Source of the DNA: an uncultured Bacteroidales bacterium
Lineage (GTDB): Bacteria > Bacteroidota > Bacteroidia > Bacteroidales > Bacteroidaceae
Direction: 5' to 3'
DNA: 64,000 nucleotides
Assembly (NCBI GenBank): GCA_902786925.1
Contig: CADAEK010000010.1
Coordinates: 1-64,000 of the forward strand
Both the position numbers and the translations under genes were made by a program. Under the pieces are notes generated by a model. It was not told the DNA's origin. It made no database searches and saw nothing but the letters and a program-made list of their open reading frames with translations. The number at the start of each line of letters is the position of its first letter. The stretch's first letter is position 1. Positions 16,574 to 25,422 of this stretch are shown here, piece by piece.

Positions 16574-17407
16574 ATGAGACAAAGGACAAGACTGTCACTT
16601 GACGATTTGAACAAAAGCAATGTTTGGACCATTACACCAAACGAACTTAGCCAAATGATCATCGACGCGAAAAAGAAGCGCGACGAGTTTTCTGAGAATG
16701 AAAAGCATTACATGAACATCATTCGGACTGTTTTTGATATCCAATATCTTAAGAGAGAAGAAGCAAACCGAATAGATCAGTTGGAAAATACGGGATTCGA
16801 AATATTCTCCACCCCTGATGAGAACGGGAACAACACCATCGCTATCCGTAAACATCCAATTAAGAAAGTTACAGATTTAACGATGGAAAACATAGTCCAT
16901 TTGGAGCCATGGGAAGTGCTTGAGCTTATAAGCAACAACATGGGCACAGGGTGGAAAGGATTGCCATTGGCTATTCAAGACATTATTGAATCAGCCTTCT
17001 TCGTAGATTGTACAATTATGCCAGCCAAAACTATGCGCAAGGAAGGTGGTATCATAGACCGCCGTAAAGACGATGGTTACGAAGTTTTGGAAATAGAACG
17101 CGGCACATGGATTGAGGGTATCTTTATGAAACCAAAACCACGTGTTGAGAAAGTTCATATTGACTACAGCATTGATGAAGACGAGGATGGAAGAAAGAAA
17201 CGCCGCAAGGATCTCGACGGAGACGAAGACGAGTTCGACGATCTGGACTTAGATGTTGAAGAAGACGATGAAGACATGGATGACGAGGAACTGAAGAAAC
17301 TTGATGGAGATGATGAGGATGATATGGATGACGAGGAACCCGATGAAAACAATCTGCGCATCGAAGACATAGACGCTATCGATGATATAGACGAAGAGGA
17401 AGATTAA
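16574..17407 (+). CDS. Unrecognised protein with a long acidic C-terminal tail
   Basis: A 277-residue soluble protein. Residues 1-195 look globular and mixed-charge: an N-terminal basic segment MRQRTRLSLDDLNKSN, a helical stretch about 25-70, and beta-rich parts toward 140-195. The last 65 residues contain 42 Asp/Glu. There is no signal peptide or membrane segment. I do not recognise a family. Polyanionic tails of this kind occur in the Gram-positive RNA polymerase delta subunit, in histone chaperones and in DNA mimics; that is only an analogy. It is a single-gene unit with its own -7 element and a terminator whose stem holds the stop codon in its loop. Codon use matches its neighbours. Confidence 0.8.
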   Translation: MRQRTRLSLDDLNKSNVWTITPNELSQMIIDAKKKRDEFSENEKHYMNIIRTVFDIQYLKREEANRIDQLENTGFEIFSTPDENGNNTIAIRKHPIKKVTDLTMENIVHLEPWEVLELISNNMGTGWKGLPLAIQDIIESAFFVDCTIMPAKTMRKEGGIIDRRKDDGYEVLEIERGTWIEGIFMKPKPRVEKVHIDYSIDEDEDGRKKRRKDLDGDEDEFDDLDLDVEEDDEDMDDEELKKLDGDDEDDMDDEEPDENNLRIEDIDAIDDIDEEED

Positions 17408-17425
17408 CTTCCTCTTCCTTTTTTT
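17393..17425 (+). terminator. Intrinsic terminator overlapping the stop codon
   Basis: A perfect 10-bp stem, GAAGAGGAAG with CTTCCTCTTC, around the loop ATTAA that contains the TAA stop; C and seven T's follow. The left arm encodes the last acidic residues. Confidence 0.88.
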
Positions 17426-17450
17426 ATTTATTGGTCATGTACTCCAATAA

Positions 17451-18521
17451 TTAGTCTTTATAGAAATCTATATTTTCCTTGGTGAGCAGTTCAATAGCCA
17501 CATAATGATCACGTGGTAGTTTCATCTTGAGTACACATAGATTAAACATTGATCGGAAACAATCCAATCCCTGAGACTGAGGATGCTGGGCAATAAGGAA
17601 ATCCGCAGACCCATTTTTGATACATTCCACATTCGCATCTACGGCGTCATAGCCCAACAAGGTGACATGGGGATGTTTTGGCATCTGCTCGCGAAGGAAG
17701 TCAGCGATGATATGAATGGAAGAGTTAAATGATAACGCATGTCGTATATCTGGGTTCTCCGTGAAGAATTCACGCATGATATCCTGCATGCCCTGTTTGT
17801 CGTATGCATAAAGATTGACATCCACAATCTCTATTTGGGGACAATGCTCTTCCATATATTTCCGGAATCCAACTTCACGATTCATCTGCTGACGGCTCGC
17901 GACACGGCCTTCTCCGAGTACTTTGAAAATGGCAATCTTCTTAGTACCCATATCTGTGGCCAAGGACATAATACGTCCTGAAAAGGCGCCACTTTGCAAA
18001 GAATCCTGCCCGCAGAAAACACGATGATTAAATTCAGGCCAGTTCGAATCAAGAAGAGCGTATGGGATATCGCGTTCATCCAACTGTTTAGTGAATTTAG
18101 CCATTATATTATAATTAAAAATAGGGCCAATGATAACCGTGTCTGGGTTTGAATCGAGAAGGCTCTGGCATTCTAATTTAAAGGACTCCGTATTGAATGG
18201 GTCATATCGGAAAATCTTGAAGGAAATTTTAAAGTCGTTGAAACGGCGTACTCCATCGACCAATCCTTTTTCCACACGAGCCCAATAGCTGTCAAGTTCA
18301 TGCATAGGCAAAATGGCAGCAAACTGATGAACGCTGTGTGAAGCCAATGCAGACGCATAGTGATTAGGCGTGAAATTAATTTCATCCAAAACCTTTTGTA
18401 CACGTTCAAGACTGATAGGCGAAACATTGCCACGCCCATGTATGATTCTGTCGACAGTACCGACAGACACCCCTGCTCTCTCCGCAATATCCTTAATACG
18501 GATTTTGGAAGTTATCTCCAT
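17451..18521 (-). CDS. LacI-family transcriptional regulator
   Basis: A 356-residue repressor-type protein. Residues about 7-55 are the LacI helix-turn-helix (IRIKDIAERAGVSVGTVDRIIHGRGNVS) and hinge; residues about 65-350 are a periplasmic-binding-protein-like effector domain (Peripla_BP/sugar-binding group). It is divergent from kdgK-eda-pfp, so an inference is that it senses a hexuronate or KDG-type metabolite and controls that operon. The intergenic region shows no obvious strong LacI palindrome. A TAACTTTG promoter element on minus lies at 18643-18636. Confidence 0.9.
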   Translation of the reverse strand: MEITSKIRIKDIAERAGVSVGTVDRIIHGRGNVSPISLERVQKVLDEINFTPNHYASALASHSVHQFAAILPMHELDSYWARVEKGLVDGVRRFNDFKISFKIFRYDPFNTESFKLECQSLLDSNPDTVIIGPIFNYNIMAKFTKQLDERDIPYALLDSNWPEFNHRVFCGQDSLQSGAFSGRIMSLATDMGTKKIAIFKVLGEGRVASRQQMNREVGFRKYMEEHCPQIEIVDVNLYAYDKQGMQDIMREFFTENPDIRHALSFNSSIHIIADFLREQMPKHPHVTLLGYDAVDANVECIKNGSADFLIAQHPQSQGLDCFRSMFNLCVLKMKLPRDHYVAIELLTKENIDFYKD

Positions 18522-18635
18522 CTTTAAATTACCTTAACAATTCTTTTTGAGCCCTTAAAACTTTAAATTGCAAATGCAAGTGCGCTCTCGGCTAAAGAGC
18601 AATGTCGATTCTACGCATCTGCACGAAAATCAATG

Positions 18636-18643
18636 CAAAGTTA
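18636..18643 (-). promoter_or_regulatory. -7 element of the LacI-type regulator gene
   Basis: Minus-strand TAACTTTG, with a TTTG 23 bases upstream (18670-18667), slightly wider than usual. A GCTCT/AGAGC inverted pair at 18584-18600 lies in the leader. Confidence 0.5.
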
Positions 18644-18738
18644 ACATTTTTTGTATTGACAGAATTCAAATTGTGACAAAATTTAGTAAGACCATTACTT
18701 TTTGCACACATCCAATGCCTTTTCTCACAAAAAAGCCT

Positions 18739-18746
18739 TACATTTG
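18739..18746 (+). promoter_or_regulatory. -7 element of the kdgK operon
   Basis: TACATTTG, 49 bases before kdgK. No TTTG at -33; this could mean the promoter depends on the regulator encoded opposite. Confidence 0.55.
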
Positions 18747-18795
18747 CACATTATTTATTCGACAGACATATATACACAATAACTAATCAACTAAA

Positions 18796-19818
18796 ATGGC
18801 TAAAATCGTAACAATGGGCGAAATCATGCTTCGCCTTTCACCTGAAGGAAACTATCGTTTCGTGCAGGCAGACAAATTCAATATCATTCCTGGCGGCGGC
18901 GAGGCAAACGTTGGCATTAGCCTTGCCAACTATGGACACGAGAGTGTATTTGTGAGCAAACTGCCTAAACACGAAATCGGGCAGATTGCAGTGAACGCAT
19001 TGCGCAAATATGGAGTCAACACAGACTTCATTGCTCGTGGAGGTAATCGCGTTGGTCTCTATTATGCTGAAACTGGGGCAAGCATGCGCCCTTCTAAAGT
19101 CATCTATGACCGTGCTAACTCATCCATTGCTGAAGCAAAACCAGAAGATTTCGACTTTGATAAAATATTTGAAAGTGCAGACTGGTTTCACTGGTCTGGA
19201 ATTACTCCTGCAATCAGTGACACATCTGCAGAATGCTTGAAGCAAGCATGTATCTCAGCAAAGAAGCACGGTGTAACTGTTTCATGCGACCTCAACTTCC
19301 GCAAGAAGCTATGGACTAGTGAAAAGGCAATCTCCATCATGCGCCCCCTCATGCAGTATGTTGACGTATGTATCGGAAATGAAGAAGACGCAGAATTGTG
19401 CCTTGGCTTCAAGCCTGATGCAGACGTAGAAGCAGGTGTGACTGACGCTGCTGGCTATGAAGGCATCTTCAAGGCTATGGCGAAAGAATTTGGATTCAAG
19501 TATGTTGTTTCCACATTGCGTGAGAGTTTCTCTGCAACTCACAATGGTTGGAAAGCCCTCATATATGACGGCAAGGAATTCTATCAGAGCAAACGCTATG
19601 ACATCAATCCTATCATTGACCGTGTAGGTGGAGGTGACTCGTTCTCCGGCGGTCTCATTCACGGACTGCTGACTAAGGCAACACAAGGCGAGGCTTTGGA
19701 ATTTGCGGTTGCTGCATCTGCATTGAAGCACACTATTCCTGGAGACTTCAATCATGTATCTATCGAAGAAGTAGAAGCATTGGCTGGCGGTAACGCTAAT
19801 GGCCGTGTACAAAGATAA
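18796..19818 (+). CDS. kdgK: 2-keto-3-deoxygluconate kinase (PfkB family)
   Basis: A 340-residue ribokinase-fold sugar kinase that phosphorylates KDG to KDPG with ATP. Visible motifs are PGGGEANVGISLANYG at about 32-47 (substrate side), the central SCDLNFRKKLW and the PfkB signature DRVGGGDSFSGGLIHG at about 275-290 with the catalytic Asp. Context decides the substrate: an eda gene follows after 32 bases, and uxaC, the entry enzyme of hexuronate breakdown, is in the same window. It is the first gene of the kdgK-eda-pfp-GH25-prmA run. Confidence 0.92.
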   Translation: MAKIVTMGEIMLRLSPEGNYRFVQADKFNIIPGGGEANVGISLANYGHESVFVSKLPKHEIGQIAVNALRKYGVNTDFIARGGNRVGLYYAETGASMRPSKVIYDRANSSIAEAKPEDFDFDKIFESADWFHWSGITPAISDTSAECLKQACISAKKHGVTVSCDLNFRKKLWTSEKAISIMRPLMQYVDVCIGNEEDAELCLGFKPDADVEAGVTDAAGYEGIFKAMAKEFGFKYVVSTLRESFSATHNGWKALIYDGKEFYQSKRYDINPIIDRVGGGDSFSGGLIHGLLTKATQGEALEFAVAASALKHTIPGDFNHVSIEEVEALAGGNANGRVQR

Positions 19819-19850
19819 CAGTTTACAGTTGACGACCAAATATTAAGATT

Positions 19851-20525
19851 ATGGCAAAATTCGATAAACTTGCCGTTATGGCTAAAATCGATGCGACAGG
19901 CATGGTGCCAGTGTTCTACCACAAAGACGCAGAAGTGGCAAAGAAAGTCATCAAAGCTTGTTACGATGGAGGTGTACGAGCTTTTGAGTTCACTAATCGT
20001 GGCGACTTTGCCCATGAAGTGTTTGCTGAATGTGTAAAATATGCTGCTAAAGAATGTCCGGAGTTGGCATTGGGCGTTGGTTCTGTCGTCGATGCTCCTA
20101 CCGCAGCTTTGTACATTCAGTTAGGAGCCTGCTTCATTGTCGGTCCACTCTTCAACCCCGAAATTGCACCCGTATGCAATCGCCGTCTCATCCCATATTG
20201 CCCTGGCTGCGGTTCTGTCAGCGAGGTGGGCGCAGCACAAGAATTGGGTTGCGACCTCACCAAACTTTTCCCTGGCGATGTGTATGGTCCCGCTATGGTA
20301 AAGAACCTGAAAGCACCTATGCCTTGGTCTAAAATTATGGTAACAGGTGGTGTAGCTCCAACAGAGGAGAATCTCACTGCATGGTTCAAGGCTGGCGTGT
20401 TCTGCGTTGGCATGGGCTCCAAGCTCTTCCCTTCTGACAAAGTGAAGGCTGGCGACTGGCAATACGTGACTGACAAGTGCAAGGAAGCACTTTGCTACAT
20501 TGAGGCAGCTCGCGAATCACTTTAA
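19851..20525 (+). CDS. eda: KDPG/KHG aldolase
   Basis: A 224-residue class I aldolase that splits KDPG into pyruvate and glyceraldehyde-3-phosphate. The catalytic Glu and Arg sit in FEFTNRG (about 46-52) and the Schiff-base Lys in [11 protein letters not shown] near 140-150. The loop usually written IPG(V/I)xTPTE reads [11 protein letters not shown], so this is a divergent branch, but all key residues are kept. The N-terminal [24 protein letters not shown] strand-helix is typical. It lies between kdgK and pfp with gaps of 32 and 42 bases. Confidence 0.92.
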   Translation: MAKFDKLAVMAKIDATGMVPVFYHKDAEVAKKVIKACYDGGVRAFEFTNRGDFAHEVFAECVKYAAKECPELALGVGSVVDAPTAALYIQLGACFIVGPLFNPEIAPVCNRRLIPYCPGCGSVSEVGAAQELGCDLTKLFPGDVYGPAMVKNLKAPMPWSKIMVTGGVAPTEENLTAWFKAGVFCVGMGSKLFPSDKVKAGDWQYVTDKCKEALCYIEAARESL

Positions 20526-20567
20526 GCGACTCTTTCTATTACATTTATTTAAATAATACATAAAACA

Positions 20568-22208
20568 ATGGCTATTTCTAATTTGCAGAAAGCTCGTGCT
20601 GCATACCAGCCCAAGCTTCCCAAAGCGCTTCAAGGCCCTGTAAAGGCTGTTGAAGGAGCTGCTACCCAGTCTGTAGGCAATCAGGCTGAGATTAAAGAAC
20701 TATTCCCCAACACGTATGGCATGCCTGTCATCACATTTGAACCCGGTGCACCTGTTGAGTTGCCTGCATTCAATGTGGGCATCATCCTTTCTGGAGGTCA
20801 GGCTCCTGGCGGCCACAACGTAATTTCTGGCCTTTTCGATGGTGTAAAATCTCTCAATCCTGCCAACAAGCTCTATGGTTTCATTCTCGGCCCTGGCGGT
20901 CTTGTTGACCACAATTATATGGAAATAACCCCTGAGCTGATGGACCAGTACCGCAACACCGGTGGTTTTGACATCATTGGCTCTGGCCGCACAAAGCTCG
21001 AAGAGGAAGACCAATTCGAGAAGGGCATCCAGATTCTTCGCGAACTCGGTATCAAAGCACTTGTCATCATTGGTGGCGATGACTCCAACACGAACGCTTG
21101 TGTGCTTGCAGAGTACTATGCAGCAAAGAAGTATGGTGTACAGGTAATTGGTTGCCCCAAAACTATTGACGGTGACCTGAAGAACGAGCAGATTGAGACC
21201 TCTTTCGGCTTCGATACAGCATGCAAGACCTACTCTGAGCTGATCGGAAACATCCAGCGCGACTGTAACTCTGCACGCAAGTACTGGCACTTCATCAAGG
21301 TAATGGGTCGCTCTGCATCTCACATCGCTCTTGAGTGCGCACTCCAATGCCAGCCTAACATCTGCCTCGTTTCAGAGGAAGTGGAAGCTAAGGGCATGTC
21401 ACTTGACGACGTGGTTACATACATCGCAACAGCTGTGGCAAAGCGCGCTGAGGAAGGCAACAACTTCGGTACTGTCATCATCCCTGAAGGAATCATCGAG
21501 TTTATTCCTGCTATCAAGAAACTCATCTCTGAATTGAACGACGTACTCGCTACACCTGAGGCTGCAACTATCACAAGCGCCAACGAGCAGATTGAGTTCG
21601 TTAAGGGCCGTCTCTCTAAGGAGAATCTTGAGGTCTTCAATTCACTTCCTACAGACGTTGCTGCACAGCTGGCACTTGATCGCGACCCACACGGAAACGT
21701 GCAGGTTTCGCTCATCGAGACAGAGAAACTGCTCTCTCGCATGGTGGCAGCGAAACTCGCTATCTGGAAGCACCAGGGCAAGTATGTAGGCAAGTTCGGC
21801 ACTCAGCACCACTTCTTCGGCTACGAAGGTCGTTGCGCAGCTCCATCTAACTACGATGCTGACTACTGCTACTCACTCGGCTACAATGCTTCTCGCCTTA
21901 TCGCTAACGGCAAGACCGGTTACATGTCTGTCATCAAGAACACAACGGCTCCAGCCGAAGAATGGGTTGCAGGTGGTGTGCCAATCACTATGATGATGAA
22001 TCTTGAGAAGCGCAACGGCAAAATGAAGCCTGTAATCCGTAAGGCTCTCGTTGAGTTGGACGGTGCTCCATTCAAGTATTTTGCTGCACACCGTGACGAG
22101 TGGGCAAAGGAAACTGCATATGTATATCCAGGCCCAATCCAGTACTGGGGACCATCTGAGGTTTGCGACCAGACTACCAAGACACTCCAGCTGGAACAAG
22201 CAAAATAA
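20568..22208 (+). CDS. pfp: Pyrophosphate-dependent phosphofructokinase (long form)
   Basis: A 546-residue diphosphate-fructose-6-phosphate 1-phosphotransferase. It interconverts F6P and F1,6BP using PPi. The active-site blocks are [16 protein letters not shown] at about 74-89, IGGDDSN at about 169-175 (the Asp-Asp-Ser variant that marks PPi rather than ATP use), CPKTIDGDL at about 197-205 and [16 protein letters not shown]. Length fits the long (about 550) plant-beta-like and Bacteroidota class. Being last of a uronate module is unusual for a central glycolytic enzyme; the reaction is reversible, so it may help send aldolase products to hexose phosphates. Confidence 0.94.
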   Translation: MAISNLQKARAAYQPKLPKALQGPVKAVEGAATQSVGNQAEIKELFPNTYGMPVITFEPGAPVELPAFNVGIILSGGQAPGGHNVISGLFDGVKSLNPANKLYGFILGPGGLVDHNYMEITPELMDQYRNTGGFDIIGSGRTKLEEEDQFEKGIQILRELGIKALVIIGGDDSNTNACVLAEYYAAKKYGVQVIGCPKTIDGDLKNEQIETSFGFDTACKTYSELIGNIQRDCNSARKYWHFIKVMGRSASHIALECALQCQPNICLVSEEVEAKGMSLDDVVTYIATAVAKRAEEGNNFGTVIIPEGIIEFIPAIKKLISELNDVLATPEAATITSANEQIEFVKGRLSKENLEVFNSLPTDVAAQLALDRDPHGNVQVSLIETEKLLSRMVAAKLAIWKHQGKYVGKFGTQHHFFGYEGRCAAPSNYDADYCYSLGYNASRLIANGKTGYMSVIKNTTAPAEEWVAGGVPITMMMNLEKRNGKMKPVIRKALVELDGAPFKYFAAHRDEWAKETAYVYPGPIQYWGPSEVCDQTTKTLQLEQAK

Positions 22209-22225
22209 AGATGTAAAGTTGATAG

Positions 22226-23059
22226 ATGACTGCGACAAGACGAACAACGGCTAAACGCAAATCTACCAAGTCAAAGAAAGGCACACGACGAAACTCACTT
22301 CGCCGTGTGCCTTCTTATGTTTTGTGGCTAGCTTTAGGCTTCATCACAATCATCTACATCACGTTCTTCTACAAAACCTTTGTAGGCCCCTACTCTTTTC
22401 GCTGGAAAGCCATCTTCAGCCAAGTCACCTATCCCAAAGGTACTGTCCGTGGGCTTGACATTTCCCACTATCAAGGCGAGATTGACTGGAACAAGCTACG
22501 GAATGCACAAATACAGGGCACACCAGTATCGTTCATATTTGTAAAAGCAACAGAAGGCACCAACATCTGGGACGAGAACTTCAACCAAAATTTCCACAAT
22601 GCGCGCAAGAATGACATTGTGCGCGGTGCCTACCACTATTTCAGCCCCTACACTTCGGGCAAAGCACAAGCAAAATACTTCTGCAAGATGGTGCAACTGG
22701 AAGAAAATGACTTACCCCCTGTGCTTGATGTAGAAGAAATGGGCAAATGCACAACAGCGCAGCTGCAGCGAGAAGTGCTCAATTGGATGAACATCGTCGA
22801 GAAACATTATGGAATCACCCCGATTCTCTACACGGGCTACAAATTCCGAACCTCCTATTTGAACACGCCTGAATTTGACAAATACCCATACTGGATAGCT
22901 CATTATTATGTGGACTCTCTTGAATATAAGGGAGATTGGGCTTTTTGGCAACACACAGATGTGGGAAAAGTTGATGGTATTAAAGGCAACGTGGACATCA
23001 ATGTTTTCAAAGGAGACTACCAAGATTTGATGGATATGACCATTAAAGAAGAAGAGTGA
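22226..23059 (+). CDS. Membrane-anchored GH25 muramidase
   Basis: A 277-residue protein. A basic N-terminus (about 25 residues rich in R/K/T) and one transmembrane segment near 30-50 anchor it in the inner membrane facing the periplasm. The GH25 domain follows from about 72: the first catalytic-site Asp in RGLDISHYQGEIDW, FVKATEGT, and the DVE catalytic pair in PPVLDVEEMG. GH25 enzymes hydrolyse the MurNAc-GlcNAc bond. It lies 17 bases after pfp and 40 before prmA, co-directional but with no functional link to the sugar genes that I can see. Unlike the second GH25 in the window it has no MORN part. Confidence 0.92.
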   Translation: MTATRRTTAKRKSTKSKKGTRRNSLRRVPSYVLWLALGFITIIYITFFYKTFVGPYSFRWKAIFSQVTYPKGTVRGLDISHYQGEIDWNKLRNAQIQGTPVSFIFVKATEGTNIWDENFNQNFHNARKNDIVRGAYHYFSPYTSGKAQAKYFCKMVQLEENDLPPVLDVEEMGKCTTAQLQREVLNWMNIVEKHYGITPILYTGYKFRTSYLNTPEFDKYPYWIAHYYVDSLEYKGDWAFWQHTDVGKVDGIKGNVDINVFKGDYQDLMDMTIKEEE

Positions 23060-23099
23060 GCGGTTAGTGCCATTTTATCAAATAATCACATTATTCCCC

Positions 23100-23891
23100 A
23101 TGAAATATCTTTACCTTGACTTCATTGTCTCGCCTTATTCTGAAGATGCGTGTGATGTGCTTTCAGCAATGCTGAGTGAGATCGGCTTTGACTCGTTTGA
23201 AATGTCGGAGAAAGGCATTAAAGCTTATATTCAGCAAGACCAGTTCAACGAGGACTCCCTCAAAGAAACGCTGGCCGGAATATTTCTGCAGGGCGTGTCA
23301 TTCTCATACATGCTCCATACGCTGGAAAACAAGGATTGGAATGCAGAATGGGAGCAGAACAGCTTCGACCCCATTCTCGAACGCGAATTTGGCATAAGGC
23401 TCAATCCGCGTATGGCTTTCGGCTCTGGGTCTCATGCCACTACCTACCAAATTACCTCATTATTGCTTCAGCAAGACTTCACCTTCCAGCGCGTGCTTGA
23501 CATGGGTACAGGAACTGGGGTGCTTGCCATTGCGATGGCCAAGCGGGGAGCTCGTGAAGTTGTTGCTATTGACATTGACCCATTTAGCGTAGAAAACGCC
23601 CAAGAGAATGCAGCCCTTAATAATATTAATAATGTACACGTACAGCTCGGAGACGCAACAGCCATCAAGGGGCTGTTTGACACAATTGTAGCTAACATTC
23701 ACAAAAATATCCTTACAGCAGACATGCCCACTTACGTACAACACCTTGCTTCACAGGGTACACTCTACATTTCGGGCTTCTTCACCGAAGATATACCAGA
23801 CATGGAAAAAACAGCAATAGAGAATGGACTAAAAGTTCTTCAAACATATTCTAAAGATAATTGGGCAGTTATTAAACTTGTAAAAGAATAA
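23100..23891 (+). CDS. prmA: Ribosomal protein L11 methyltransferase
   Basis: A 263-residue SAM-dependent enzyme that trimethylates L11. The start ATG at 23100 (MKYLYLDF) matches the family; an upstream in-frame GTG at 23067 would add 11 residues and is less likely. Residues 1-95 are the L11-recognition domain. The Rossmann domain carries RMAFGSGSHATT, the SAM loop LDMGTGTGVLAIAMAKRGA and VVAIDIDPFSVENA, and ends with the catalytic-side motif IVANIHKNIL. It is slightly shorter than the E. coli enzyme. It is the last gene of the run begun by kdgK. Confidence 0.93.
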   Translation: MKYLYLDFIVSPYSEDACDVLSAMLSEIGFDSFEMSEKGIKAYIQQDQFNEDSLKETLAGIFLQGVSFSYMLHTLENKDWNAEWEQNSFDPILEREFGIRLNPRMAFGSGSHATTYQITSLLLQQDFTFQRVLDMGTGTGVLAIAMAKRGAREVVAIDIDPFSVENAQENAALNNINNVHVQLGDATAIKGLFDTIVANIHKNILTADMPTYVQHLASQGTLYISGFFTEDIPDMEKTAIENGLKVLQTYSKDNWAVIKLVKE

Positions 23892-23946
23892 CATCGTACA
23901 TACCAAATAAAGACTATAAATTACTACTAACGAACTCTTTTATCAA

Positions 23947-24996
23947 ATGAAACATTTCCTATTTATTCTTGCAACTATATGGAGCAGTTCTTTAATCATT
24001 AATGCACAGCGTCCTAGATTTCAGTTTAATACCACACATCCCGATGTGCATGACCCGGTAATGGCTCTTGGTGAAGATGGGCGATACTACATTTTCTCTA
24101 CGGGCATGGGCATTGGATGCATTTCCTCACCGGACTTGAAGACTTGGCAGCCAGAAAAGCCTGTTCTCAGTCCCATTCCGCATTGGGCCACCGATTCCAT
24201 TCGAGGCTACAGAGGACATACATGGGCACCTGACATCAGCAAGCATAATGGCCTCTGGCTCATGTACTATTCATGTTCAACCTTCGGGAAGAATGGTTCT
24301 GCCATAGGACTCGCCATCAACAAGACGCTTGATCCCCAGTCGCTAGATTACAAATGGGAAGACTTGGGCCCAGTCATTATCTCTCACCAGCATGCAGACC
24401 CTTACAACTGTATCGATCCCAATCTCATCGTTGATAAGAAAGGCACACCTTGGCTCGCCTTTGGTTCCTTTTGGGATGGCATACAGATTGTACGCCTAAA
24501 GAAAGATTTTAAGACCCTTGACGGCAAACCTAAGACCATTTCAAGGCGTATCGGAAGAAAAGTCACTTTGGCAGAAATTGATAACATTGAGCACTACACC
24601 ATCGAGGGCAATGACACAATTGAAGCTGGCGACAACGCTGTCGAGGCACCCTTTATTATCAAGAACAACAACTACTACTATCTATTTGTCAGCTTTGATT
24701 ACTGCTGCAGAGGTGAACGTAGCACTTATCGCACTGTAGTGGGAAGAAGCAAGAAGGTGACAGGGCCATACATTGACAAAAAGGGGCAGCCAATGGAGAA
24801 AGGTGGCGGTGAAATACTCATTGGTCCCAACAGCGAGTTTTTCGGAGCAGGTCACAATTCCGCCTATCAGTTCAATGGGCAATGGTACTTCCTCTGCCAT
24901 GCCTACGAGAAGGCACATAATGGACAAGCTAAGATGTTCCTGCGCAAGATGCACTTCGATGAAGAAGGCTGGCCTGTGATAGAACCATCCCTCTAA
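23947..24996 (+). CDS. Secreted GH43 family arabinanase-like enzyme
   Basis: A 349-residue exported enzyme with signal peptide (MKHFLFILATIWSSSLIINAQ). It has the five-bladed beta-propeller of GH43, with the catalytic base Asp in HPDVHDPVM near 36, the pKa-modulating Asp in NCIDPNLIVD near 159, and the acid Glu in AVEAPFIIK near 236. The order and spacing fit endo-alpha-1,5-L-arabinanases and related arabinofuranosidases (GH43_4/5-like); the exact substrate is not decided by sequence. It would act on plant pectin side chains, in keeping with the hexuronate genes close by. No terminator follows. Confidence 0.88.
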   Translation: MKHFLFILATIWSSSLIINAQRPRFQFNTTHPDVHDPVMALGEDGRYYIFSTGMGIGCISSPDLKTWQPEKPVLSPIPHWATDSIRGYRGHTWAPDISKHNGLWLMYYSCSTFGKNGSAIGLAINKTLDPQSLDYKWEDLGPVIISHQHADPYNCIDPNLIVDKKGTPWLAFGSFWDGIQIVRLKKDFKTLDGKPKTISRRIGRKVTLAEIDNIEHYTIEGNDTIEAGDNAVEAPFIIKNNNYYYLFVSFDYCCRGERSTYRTVVGRSKKVTGPYIDKKGQPMEKGGGEILIGPNSEFFGAGHNSAYQFNGQWYFLCHAYEKAHNGQAKMFLRKMHFDEEGWPVIEPSL

Positions 24997-25422
24997 ACGA
25001 CAAGAAGGTCTGTAACGAGGCTGAACGGCAAGCCTAAATAGAGAAACCGAGCAAGTCTGATTGAAGAAACTGAGCAAGGCATTTGTGCACGTCTGCATTA
25101 ACGCGTCATTCATAACCAAGATTTCCCATGCCGCATAATCTCAGTTCACCCTGCAGAACAATGAGGATATAGAAGGGTTCAAGCAGGAGAGTATTTCCTG
25201 TGGGGAATAGGATATTAAAAAGCGGAGGCAGCTTGCAGTACAACAAAAAAGCGGGAGAAAAAGACAGAAAGAAAAGCATAAAGGATGATTCTCGCTCATT
25301 TATTCAATCATTTTCTTTGCCAATTCACAGATTATCACTAACTTTGCACCCGTTTTGTACAGAAATTAGATTTTATCAACATAATGTCTAACTTTATTAA
25401 TTAAAACAAACATTTATTATTT
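24997..25422. other. Intergenic stretch between the GH43 gene and rpsA
   Basis: No gene. It contains a 14-15 base imperfect direct repeat (GAGAAACCGAGCAAG and AAGAAACTGAGCAAG, near 25042-25076) and the rpsA promoter at its right end. A 63-codon frame at 25200 overlaps that promoter and looks random. Confidence 0.6.
25316..25346 (+). promoter_or_regulatory. rpsA promoter
   Basis: TTTG (25316-25319), 19 bases, TAACTTTG (25339-25346). The leader is about 70 bases and AT-rich. Confidence 0.75.

Noticed and set aside
18522-18795. LacI operator palindrome in the divergent region
   Set aside because: Only a short GCTCT/AGAGC pair was found and no symmetrical 14-20 bp site, so no operator is claimed.
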